Assembly (NCBI GenBank): GCA_946415755.1
Contig: CAMKTS010000025.1
Location: 1-43,834, forward strand
Length of the DNA: 43,834 nucleotides
Source of the DNA: an uncultured Prevotella sp.
Lineage (GTDB): Bacteria; Bacteroidota; Bacteroidia; Bacteroidales; Bacteroidaceae
Reading direction: 5' to 3'
Part shown: piece after piece, positions 32,772 to 40,008 of the stretch
How the letters are laid out: every line of letters starts with the position of its first letter
Position numbering within the stretch: the stretch's first letter is position 1
Notes under the pieces: generated by a model
Databases searched by the model: none
Told to the model about the DNA's origin: nothing
Seen by the model: only the letters and a program-made list of their open reading frames with translations
Position numbers and translations under genes: made by a program

Positions 32772-33644
32772 TTATAGCGCATTCAGCACTTGCTCCTTGA
32801 TCTGTTCCAGCTCGTCCTTCATCTTGACGACGATGTTCTGCATCTCAGCCTGGTTGGACTTCGAGCCGGTGGTGTTGATTTCACGACCCATCTCCTGGGC
32901 GATGAATCCCAGCTTCTTGCCCTGTCCTGCCTGGTCGGCCATCGTCTCGCGGAAGTATCTCAGGTGGTTGGCCAGACGCTGCTTCTCTTCGCTGATGTCC
33001 AGCTTCTCGATATAGTAGATAAGTTCCTGCTCCAGACGGTTCTTGTCGTAGTCGGCCTCAGGAATCTGCTTCAGGCCGTCGACGATGCGCTGGCGTATCT
33101 TCTCCACACGTGCCTTCTCGTAGGGTTCGATGCTCAGCATCAGCTGTTCGATATTGTCTATCTTCTCACTGAACTTCTTCTCCAAGGCAGCACCCTCCTG
33201 AGTGCGGAAGTCTACCAAGTGCTGCAGGGCTTCACAGACACCCTTGCGAACCACCTGCCATTCCTCGTCGTCCAGCACCTCTACCTCCGTCTTCGTCAGC
33301 ACGTCGGGCATGCGCACCAAGGTCTGCATCCAGTCGATGTCACCCATTCCATGCCGCTCGGCAAATCCCGACAGCTGCTGATAGTAGTTCTCCATCAGTG
33401 CCACATTCACTGGAGCGGCCTCCGTGGCGGCATCTTTCTCTATCCACAGCGACAACTCCACCTTGCCGCGCAGCACCTTCTCGGCCACCATCTGGCGGAT
33501 CTCCATCTCCTTCTCGCGATAGAGTGGGGCAATACGTGTGGTAAGGTCCAGCTGCTTGGAGTTAAGCGACTTGATTTCTACGTTGATCTTCTTTTCCTTG
33601 TAGACGACGACCGTCTTGCCGTAGCCTGTCATTGACTGTATCAT
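32772..33644 (-). CDS. yicC: YicC family endoribonuclease
   Basis: 290 residues of the YicC family, RNA-cleaving proteins conserved in bacteria. The N terminus IQSMTGYGK and the C-terminal DUF1732 region (IAQEMGREINTTGSKSN, then KDELEQIKEQVLN) are diagnostic. yicC immediately before gmk is a common bacterial arrangement; here only the DUF559 insert separates them. The PAP2 gene ends 48 bases upstream, so transcription probably comes from the promoter at 35104. Confidence 0.94.
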   Translation of the reverse strand: MIQSMTGYGKTVVVYKEKKINVEIKSLNSKQLDLTTRIAPLYREKEMEIRQMVAEKVLRGKVELSLWIEKDAATEAAPVNVALMENYYQQLSGFAERHGMGDIDWMQTLVRMPDVLTKTEVEVLDDEEWQVVRKGVCEALQHLVDFRTQEGAALEKKFSEKIDNIEQLMLSIEPYEKARVEKIRQRIVDGLKQIPEADYDKNRLEQELIYYIEKLDISEEKQRLANHLRYFRETMADQAGQGKKLGFIAQEMGREINTTGSKSNQAEMQNIVVKMKDELEQIKEQVLNAL

Positions 33645-33692
33645 ACTGTTTTTCTTCCCTATAGGAAATAATCCTTGTTATTTGTTCTTGGT

Positions 33693-35093
33693 TTATTCTA
33701 CTGTCTTGATTCCGCGATATTCCGCACGAGCCTGCTGTGTCCATGCAGCAAACGACGGGTCGGCATGCAGACGGGCTACAACAGCACAGGCCAACAGGCG
33801 GCCTGCCTCAATATCGCTTGCCCAGTGGTAGCCGAGAATCTGACGGCTGTCACCGTATTCAAAGCCCCGGCGCAGCACCTCGTTCTGACGTTCAGGAGCC
33901 ACCTCTGCCAGTACCAGTGCCACCGCCCAGCCTATATGGGCATGTGCTGAGGCATAGCTGGAGGTGATGGCGTGGCTGGCCTCTTCTTCGGGAACAGGGG
34001 TCTTCTCATTCAGCTGTACATAGGGACGTTTGCGGAAATAGTGGTGCTTCAGGTCTCTGGCAGCCCTGGCACTGCTGACGATCACCGTGTCGATGAGGTG
34101 CCAGATAGCCGGTGTGCTATCCTTGCTGATGGTGATGCCGACGAGTGAACCGAACATATCGGCAAAGCTGCGCCTTGAGGTCGGCACATCCCTGATGGCT
34201 TGTTGGCCACGCTCCGTCGGTTGTAGTTGCTTGGCCATCTTGTAGCGCAGGATGTCGCCAAGGTACCGGTAGTCGGCAGTGTCGATGGGAGCGTTCAGAA
34301 TCTTGTCTCCATGAGGAAGTCCTGCACGACTGACGGGGTTGTAGTCGGCAGGCAGTCCTTTGGCGCGGCAGACTTCCGCACGGGCGGCAGCAATGTCTTC
34401 TGCCAGCAGCGGGTTGTTATGAGCACGGGCGATGCTGGCGGCAGCGCAGAGGTAGCCGGCATTGACATCACTCTGATAGTGGGCACCAGTGATGATACGG
34501 TTTTCGCCAAACTGGAAGCCGCGCCTGAGGATGGTGTCCTGCAATTCAGGCCACATCTCGGCTATGACCAGTGCCGTAGCCCATCCGAAGGCGGTATGCC
34601 CAGAGGGGTAGGAGCCGTTGGTGCGCAGGTAGTCATCGTCATACTGTGCCCATGTGTCCTCGCCCATCTCCATGAAGGGGCGTATCCGCATATAGTTCTT
34701 CTTGGGAGCCATCACACTGAAGTTGCCAGTGTTGTATGCCCTTGTGATCAGCCGCGACAGGGCAGGCATCTGTTCGTTGCTGATGGTGTCAAGTCCCAGT
34801 GCCTCGGCCATCACGATACGCATCATGTCGGGCACCCACCAAGACTCGCGGCTGGCTTGTGTTCCGCGTGGCGTGTCGCGCTGCGTCTTGCCCCACTGCC
34901 AGCGGATCAGGTCGTCGACGTATGCCATCTGGTCGGTGGCAGGTGGTGCAGGAAGGAAGAAGACACCGTCGGGCTGGTCGCTCAATGCGACGTAGACCGT
35001 GTCCTCGTTTTGTGCCGTTATAGTCCCTGCCACTGTAAGCAACAAGGCAAGGAAAAGAAGGAATATCCTCTTGTAAAACCTGTTTGTTATCAT
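33693..35093 (-). CDS. Tandem-domain PAP2 (class A acid phosphatase-like) protein
   Basis: 466 residues with a leader ending TITAQ. Two class A acid phosphatase/PAP2 domains occur in tandem. The first (about 110-245) has KNYMRIRPF, PSGHT and GENRIITGAHYQSD. The second (about 310-445) has KHHYFRKRPY, SYASAHAH and GDSRQILGYHWASD. Thus the first keeps PSGH but has Asn in the SR motif, while the second keeps SRxxxGxHxxxD but has ASAH for PSGH. Either one domain is active or the pair cooperates. Probably periplasmic. First gene of the leftward yicC-gmk-nadD run. Confidence 0.88.
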   Translation of the reverse strand: MITNRFYKRIFLLFLALLLTVAGTITAQNEDTVYVALSDQPDGVFFLPAPPATDQMAYVDDLIRWQWGKTQRDTPRGTQASRESWWVPDMMRIVMAEALGLDTISNEQMPALSRLITRAYNTGNFSVMAPKKNYMRIRPFMEMGEDTWAQYDDDYLRTNGSYPSGHTAFGWATALVIAEMWPELQDTILRRGFQFGENRIITGAHYQSDVNAGYLCAAASIARAHNNPLLAEDIAAARAEVCRAKGLPADYNPVSRAGLPHGDKILNAPIDTADYRYLGDILRYKMAKQLQPTERGQQAIRDVPTSRRSFADMFGSLVGITISKDSTPAIWHLIDTVIVSSARAARDLKHHYFRKRPYVQLNEKTPVPEEEASHAITSSYASAHAHIGWAVALVLAEVAPERQNEVLRRGFEYGDSRQILGYHWASDIEAGRLLACAVVARLHADPSFAAWTQQARAEYRGIKTVE

Positions 35094-35103
35094 AATTACG
35101 CTG

Positions 35104-35111
35104 CAAAGATA
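35104..35111 (-). promoter_or_regulatory. PAP2-yicC-gmk-nadD -7 element
   Basis: TATCTTTG on the minus strand, 10 bases before the PAP2 ATG; a very short leader. Divergent from the sufC promoter 43 bases away. Confidence 0.6.
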
Positions 35112-35154
35112 CGAAAAATTATTAATTCATAATTATTAATTCTCAATTATTTTG

Positions 35155-35162
35155 TACCTTTG
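35155..35162 (+). promoter_or_regulatory. suf operon -7 element
   Basis: TACCTTTG, 19 bases before the sufC ATG at 35182. The upstream DNA is a repetitive ATTAATT tract without a -33 TTTG. It places the start of transcription directly before sufC, so no sufB is included. Confidence 0.6.
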
Positions 35163-35181
35163 CAGTCTAAATCGTTTTTTT

Positions 35182-35937
35182 ATGTTGGAAGTAAGAAACC
35201 TGCATGCCAGGATTGGCGAGAAAGAAATACTATGCGGCATCAACCTTACCATCCGTGATGGGGAGACGCATGCCATCATGGGTCCCAACGGGTCGGGAAA
35301 GTCGACACTGAGTGCCGTGCTCGTAGGTAATCCGCTCTACGAAGTGACAGAAGGCGAGGCTTTCTTCAATGGCAAGAACCTATTGGAGATGAAGCCTGAG
35401 GAACGTGCCCACGAGGGTCTGTTCCTGTCGTTCCAGTATCCCGTGGAGATTCCCGGAGTGTCGATGACCAACTTCATGAAGGCGGCCATCAACGAGAAGC
35501 GCAAGTATCAGGGCCTGGAACCCATGAATGCCGCCGAGTTCTTGAAGCTACAGCGTGAGAAGCGCAAGATTGTGGAGCTGGATCCCAAGCTGGCCAACCG
35601 TTCTGTGAACGATGGCTTTAGCGGTGGTGAGAAGAAGCGTAACGAGATTTTCCAGATGGCTATGCTGGAGCCGAAGCTGAGTATTCTTGACGAGACGGAT
35701 TCCGGTTTGGATGTCGATGCCATGCGTATCGTGGCAGAAGGTGTCAATAAGTTGCAGACACCGGAGACCTCCTGTATTGTCATCACCCACTACGACCGTC
35801 TGTTGGAGATGATCCGTCCGCAGTTTGTACACGTCTTGTATAAAGGACTTATCGTGAAGACGGGTGGCCCCGAGCTGGCCAAGCAGATTCAGGAGCATGG
35901 CTACGACTGGATTAAAGAAGAAATCGGAGAGGAGTAA
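35182..35937 (+). CDS. sufC: Fe-S cluster assembly ATPase SufC
   Basis: 251 residues from ATG at 35182 (MLEVRNLHARIGEKEIL). This ABC-type ATPase drives the SufBCD scaffold. Walker A GPNGSGKST, signature FSGGEKKRNEI, Walker B ending in LDETDSGLD and the switch His in VITHYDR are all present. The upstream ATG at 35152 is inside the promoter and is rejected. sufD follows after a spacer of seven-base ATGAGTA-type repeats. The usual partner sufB is not upstream. Confidence 0.96.
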   Translation: MLEVRNLHARIGEKEILCGINLTIRDGETHAIMGPNGSGKSTLSAVLVGNPLYEVTEGEAFFNGKNLLEMKPEERAHEGLFLSFQYPVEIPGVSMTNFMKAAINEKRKYQGLEPMNAAEFLKLQREKRKIVELDPKLANRSVNDGFSGGEKKRNEIFQMAMLEPKLSILDETDSGLDVDAMRIVAEGVNKLQTPETSCIVITHYDRLLEMIRPQFVHVLYKGLIVKTGGPELAKQIQEHGYDWIKEEIGEE

Positions 35938-35961
35938 GGCGGGGAGAAGGGCTTCGCCCTA

Positions 35962-36008
35962 AATGAGTAATGAGTAATGAGAAATGAGCAATGAGCAATG
36001 AGTAATGA
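35962..36008. repeat. Seven-base repeats before sufD
   Basis: Six to seven imperfect copies of AATGAGT/AATGAGC run up to and include the sufD ATG. Each carries ATG and TGA/TAA in different frames, so unit changes alter the distance from sufC to the start. Confidence 0.85.
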
Positions 36009-37372
36009 TGATTACACCTAACTCAGAACAACAATATATTGACCTGTACAAGCAGTGTCGCACGATGATTCACGAGCATAGCAGCGACGTGATGAACAGC
36101 GTGCGCGATGAGGCTTTCAAGGACTTCGCTGCGAGTGGTTTTCCCTCTCGTAAGGTTGAGCGTTACAAATACACCGACATACAAAAGCTCTTTGGGCCTG
36201 ACTACGGTGTGAACCTTAATCGCCTCCAGATTCCAGTAAATCCCTACGAGGCCTTCCGCTGCGATGTGCCCAACCTGAGTACCAGCCTTTACTTCGTGGT
36301 AAACGATATGTTCTACCATGACGACAGGCCCAAGGGCCATCTGCCTGAGGGGGTTGTCATCGGCTCATTGCGCGATTATCCAGAACTCGTAGCTAAATAT
36401 TACGCCAAGCTTGCCAAAACCAGCGAGGATGCCGTCACCGCCCTCAACACCATGCTGGCACAAGACGGCATGCTGGTGTATGTACCCAAGAATGTCAAGG
36501 TCGACCGTGCCATTCAGGTCATCAATATCCTGAAGGCTACTCCAAGCAACTCCCAGAAAGTAGTATCCGATTTGATGGTCAACCGTCGCGTACTTATTAT
36601 TCTTGAGGAGGGTGCCGAGATCAAAATGCTGTTCTGCGACCATGCTGCTGATGACAGGAACTTCCTGGCCACGCAGGTCATCGAGGCCTATGTGGGTGCC
36701 AGTGCCTCGCTCGACCTCTATTGCCTGGAAGAGACGCATTCCAAGAATGTCCGCGTGAGCAATGTGTATATCGACCAGCAGCGTGACAGCCGCGTCAACC
36801 ACAACGTCATCACCCTGCATAACGGCATCACCCGAAACAAGCTCGACCTCACCCTCTCCGGTGAGGGTGCCGAGTGCCAGTGCTATGGCTGTGTGATTGC
36901 CGACAAGCAACAGCATGTAGACAACAACACGCTGATTGTTCATCAGGCACCCCACTGCTCTTCGAGTGAACTGTATAAGTATGTGCTCGACGACAAGGCC
37001 ACAGGTGCCTTTGCCGGGCGTGTGCTGGTAGAGCAGGGTGCCCAGAAGACCACTTCGCAGATGACCAACCAGAACCTGACGGCCACGAAGGAGGCACGCA
37101 TGTACACCCAGCCCATGCTGGAGATTTATGCCGACGATGTGAAGTGTTCACACGGCTCTACCGTGGGGCAGCTCAACGATGCCGCCCTGTTCTATATGCG
37201 CCAGCGGGGCATCTCCCTGGAAGAGGCCAAGCTCTTGTTGCAGGATGCCTTCATCAACGAGGTCGTCGACATGATGCAGCTGTCGCCCTTGCGCGACCGT
37301 CTGCACTATCTGGTGGAGAAGCGTTTCCGTGGCGAGCTGAACAAGTGTGCCGGCTGTAAGCTTTGTAAGTGA
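36005..37372 (+). CDS. sufD: Fe-S cluster assembly protein SufD
   Basis: 455 residues of the SufB/SufD beta-helix family, partner of SufC in Fe-S cluster assembly and iron acquisition. Conserved late segments ADDVKCSHGSTVGQL and FYMRQRGISLEEAKLLL identify it. The N-terminal part carries FPSRKVERYKYTDI. It ends with a Cys-rich tail (CAGCKLC). SufD rather than SufB is inferred from length and the N-terminal domain. It starts at ATG 36005 or 36008 and overlaps or abuts sufS. Confidence 0.93.
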   Translation: MMITPNSEQQYIDLYKQCRTMIHEHSSDVMNSVRDEAFKDFAASGFPSRKVERYKYTDIQKLFGPDYGVNLNRLQIPVNPYEAFRCDVPNLSTSLYFVVNDMFYHDDRPKGHLPEGVVIGSLRDYPELVAKYYAKLAKTSEDAVTALNTMLAQDGMLVYVPKNVKVDRAIQVINILKATPSNSQKVVSDLMVNRRVLIILEEGAEIKMLFCDHAADDRNFLATQVIEAYVGASASLDLYCLEETHSKNVRVSNVYIDQQRDSRVNHNVITLHNGITRNKLDLTLSGEGAECQCYGCVIADKQQHVDNNTLIVHQAPHCSSSELYKYVLDDKATGAFAGRVLVEQGAQKTTSQMTNQNLTATKEARMYTQPMLEIYADDVKCSHGSTVGQLNDAALFYMRQRGISLEEAKLLLQDAFINEVVDMMQLSPLRDRLHYLVEKRFRGELNKCAGCKLCK

Positions 37373-37374
37373 GT

Positions 37375-38619
37375 ATGTATGATATCAATAAGATAAGGGA
37401 GGACTTTCCCATTCTGTCGAGGGAGGTATATGGCAAGCCGCTGGTGTATCTCGACAATGCCGCCACCACCCAGAAGCCACTCTGTGTGCTCGATGCGATG
37501 CGCGACGAGTATCTCAATGTGAATGCCAACGTGCATCGCGGGGTGCATTACCTCTCGCAGCAGGCTACCGACCTGCATGAGGCAGCGCGTGAAGAGGTGC
37601 GCCGGTTTGTCAATGCCCAGAAGACGGAGGAGATTGTATTTACCCGTGGCACCACCGAGGCTATCAATCTGGTGGCCAGCACGTTCTGCGAGTCGCAGAT
37701 GCAGGCGGGCGACGAGGTGCTGGTGACAGAGATGGAGCACCACTCGAACATCGTATCGTGGCAGCTGCAGGCCATGAAGCACGGCATCGTCGTGAAGCAC
37801 CTGCCCATTACCGACGAGGGCTGCCTCGTGAATGGCGGTGACATTGCAGCCTACCTGACGGAGAAGACCAAGCTCGTCAGCGTGGCACATGTCAGCAATG
37901 TGCTGGGTACGGTGAATCCCGTAGAGCAGATTGTCAAGGTGGCCCACGAGCATGGCATCCCCGTATTGGTGGACGGAGCGCAGAGTGCCCCCCATTTCCA
38001 GATAGACCTTCAGGCGTTGGACTGCGACTTCTTTGCCTTCAGCGGTCATAAGATGTACGGTCCTACGGGCATCGGCGTGCTCTATGGCAAGGAGGAATGG
38101 CTGGAGAAGCTGCCTCCCTATCAGGGTGGTGGCGAGATGATTGACAAGGTGACGTGGGAGCATACCACCTTCGAGCGCCTGCCGTTCAAGTTCGAGGCCG
38201 GCACCCCTGACTACATCGCTACCCACGGTCTGGCCAAGGCTATCCAATACATCGATTCCATCGGCATTGACCGTATCCAAGAGCACGAACAGGAGCTGAC
38301 CCGCTACTGTATGCAGCAGCTCCAGACCATCGAAGGCATGAAGATCTACGGCCCTCAATGTTCAATGTTCAATGTTCAATGTTCAATGAATAAAGACGCC
38401 GTTGTCAGCTTCAACGTTGGCGACATCCACCACCTCGACATGGGTACGCTGCTCGACCGTCTCGGCATTGCCGTTCGTACCGGTCACCATTGCGCCCAGC
38501 CGCTGATGGACCGTTTGGGAATCAGCGGAACGGTACGTGCCTCGTTTGCTCTCTATAATACAAAAGAGGAGGTGGATGCCTTGGTAGAGGGCATCCGTCG
38601 GGTCAGCCGGATGTTCTAA
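37375..38619 (+). CDS. sufS: Cysteine desulfurase SufS
   Basis: 414 residues; PLP enzyme that takes sulfur from cysteine for Fe-S cluster assembly. PLP lysine in FSGHKMYGPTG (about 226), catalytic Cys in RTGHHCAQPLM (about 373). A GTG at 37369 would overlap the sufD stop; ATG 37375 gives the normal MYDINKIREDFPIL. Unusual: residues about 327-338 (QCSMFNVQCSMN) are coded by five seven-base TCAATGT units in a surface loop between IYGP and KDAVVSF. It is convergent with the next gene, with stops overlapping by 4 bases. Confidence 0.96.
   Translation: MYDINKIREDFPILSREVYGKPLVYLDNAATTQKPLCVLDAMRDEYLNVNANVHRGVHYLSQQATDLHEAAREEVRRFVNAQKTEEIVFTRGTTEAINLVASTFCESQMQAGDEVLVTEMEHHSNIVSWQLQAMKHGIVVKHLPITDEGCLVNGGDIAAYLTEKTKLVSVAHVSNVLGTVNPVEQIVKVAHEHGIPVLVDGAQSAPHFQIDLQALDCDFFAFSGHKMYGPTGIGVLYGKEEWLEKLPPYQGGGEMIDKVTWEHTTFERLPFKFEAGTPDYIATHGLAKAIQYIDSIGIDRIQEHEQELTRYCMQQLQTIEGMKIYGPQCSMFNVQCSMNKDAVVSFNVGDIHHLDMGTLLDRLGIAVRTGHHCAQPLMDRLGISGTVRASFALYNTKEEVDALVEGIRRVSRMF
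38355..38389. repeat. Heptamer tandem repeat inside sufS
   Basis: Four exact TCAATGT units and a fifth TCAATGA. 35 bases in all; gain or loss of one unit would shift the reading frame. Confidence 0.9.
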
Positions 38620-39218
38620 TAGGTCGGATTTTCGTTGCAGGCAGAAGGCAGCAACTCGTAGTACACCCCCGATTTCTTGCCGCAGACATAGACTACAGGC
38701 GGCTGCTCCTGCTGTTGCAGGTTGTCGAGGTAGAGCGGCTCGCCCTCGATAATCAGGCTGCAGTGGAAGGTGTCGCCGGTCTGTAGGCGCGTATTGGAAG
38801 AATCGGTGACGCGGAACGACAGACTGCCCTCATACAGGATGTCACAGGTGCGGTCGGGCAGCCAGGTCAGCCGCAGGCGGTCGCCCTTCTGTAACGACTC
38901 TGCCACACTCAGGTGGCGGCTCATCACCATCTGGCTCTGCTGTTCCTTTGTACGACCAGCCTGAAGACAATAGTCCTCCCACCCCTGATAGCCTAAGAAG
39001 CGCGACAGGATGGAGAGCGTGCCCTCACGAGGTTGTGAGTCACTGCTCAAGTATCCCCACAGCCGCTTCAGGGTGGTAGTGCTGATCTGGATATGCAGGC
39101 GTGCATAGATGCGACTGCTCAACAGGTCAAAATCCTTGGGCGTTCGCATCGGTATTCCCAAAGAATGCTCTACGGCATGACACAGCCGGGCTATCTGTTC
39201 TTTCCTTGTCGTTGGCAT
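38616..39218 (-). CDS. Hypothetical protein with HTH-like N terminus
   Basis: 200 residues. The N-terminal half has a helical pattern (LSSRIYARLHIQISTTTLKRLWGYL) often seen in uncharacterised Bacteroidetes proteins, and may be a DNA-binding helix-turn-helix. The C-terminal half is beta-rich (RLRLTWLPDRTCDILYEGS) with no leader. I do not recognise a named family. It is divergent from the small BspA-type gene and could control it. Its end overlaps the sufS stop by 4 bases on the other strand. Confidence 0.7.
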   Translation of the reverse strand: MPTTRKEQIARLCHAVEHSLGIPMRTPKDFDLLSSRIYARLHIQISTTTLKRLWGYLSSDSQPREGTLSILSRFLGYQGWEDYCLQAGRTKEQQSQMVMSRHLSVAESLQKGDRLRLTWLPDRTCDILYEGSLSFRVTDSSNTRLQTGDTFHCSLIIEGEPLYLDNLQQQEQPPVVYVCGKKSGVYYELLPSACNENPTY

Positions 39219-39300
39219 GATGACTGCAAAGGTACGACTTTTTTTGCTGATTACCCACTATTTTTTGTTTTTTATTCTTTTATTTCTTATTTTTTCTTCC

Positions 39301-39308
39301 TACCTTTG
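39301..39308 (+). promoter_or_regulatory. -7 element of the small BspA-type gene
   Basis: TACCTTTG ends only 4 bases before the ATG at 39313, so the transcript may start at or near the first codon (leaderless). Confidence 0.5.
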
Positions 39309-39312
39309 TGGC

Positions 39313-39990
39313 ATGATTGCAAAAAACGGTAGACCGCTCTTCCTTCTGTTGTTCCTGCTGTCGGCGATAGCGGCATGGAGTCAGAATGCCCATGCTGTGC
39401 GCCAGCATCGGGAGCTGCTGTTTGAGGGGCAGACTCTGTGTGACGGCAAGCCTGTCACGATACGTTATGGAGTGGCCAGCGGACTGAGGGAGGGGGCGTT
39501 TGTGGGTACCAACCGTCAGGGAGAACCGGCTGTCGATACGACCTTGGCGGGAAAGATAGTGATTCCAGATAGTGTGGTGGTGCCGCACGACCTGATGGTC
39601 AACAGTCAGCTGATTTTTCCTGCCGGTACGAAGCTGGCGGTAGCCTGTGTGTCGCGGCGTGCCTTTGCCAACTGCCGCCGTCTTACCGATATCGTGCTGC
39701 CCCAGACTCTGGTGTACATCAACGACCAGGCCTTTCTCAACTGCGAGTCGCTGACATCCATCGTGCTGCCCGCCCGTCTGAAACGGATCTATCCCTTTGC
39801 CTTCCGGGGCTGCCAGCGTCTGAACATCATCCGGCTCCGTGGATTGCAGCCCCCTGATGCCTATAACGATATCTTTGACTCAGCAACATTGGAGCATGCC
39901 ACGCTGATAGTGCCGGGGGCGGCAGCCGATGCTTACCGCAAAGACTATCTGTGGAACCTGTTCCGCTATCGTTTCGACGACATCTATTAG
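39313..39990 (+). CDS. Small BspA-type leucine-rich repeat protein
   Basis: 225 residues from ATG at 39313 (MIAKNGRPLFLLLFLLSAIA), with a signal peptide ending AAWSQ. The longer frame from 39217 lies upstream of the -7 element. The centre has BspA/LRR_5 repeats (AFANCRRLTDIVLPQTLVYI, then NDQAFLNCESLTSIVLPARL and YPFAFRGCQRLNIIRL). The ending (ATLIVPGAAADAYRKDYLWN) is the usual BspA closing strand. A surface-binding role is inferred. It is convergent with the kinase gene, 18 bases apart. Confidence 0.85.
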   Translation: MIAKNGRPLFLLLFLLSAIAAWSQNAHAVRQHRELLFEGQTLCDGKPVTIRYGVASGLREGAFVGTNRQGEPAVDTTLAGKIVIPDSVVVPHDLMVNSQLIFPAGTKLAVACVSRRAFANCRRLTDIVLPQTLVYINDQAFLNCESLTSIVLPARLKRIYPFAFRGCQRLNIIRLRGLQPPDAYNDIFDSATLEHATLIVPGAAADAYRKDYLWNLFRYRFDDIY

Positions 39991-40008
39991 GGGGATGGCT
40001 TTTCGGTA

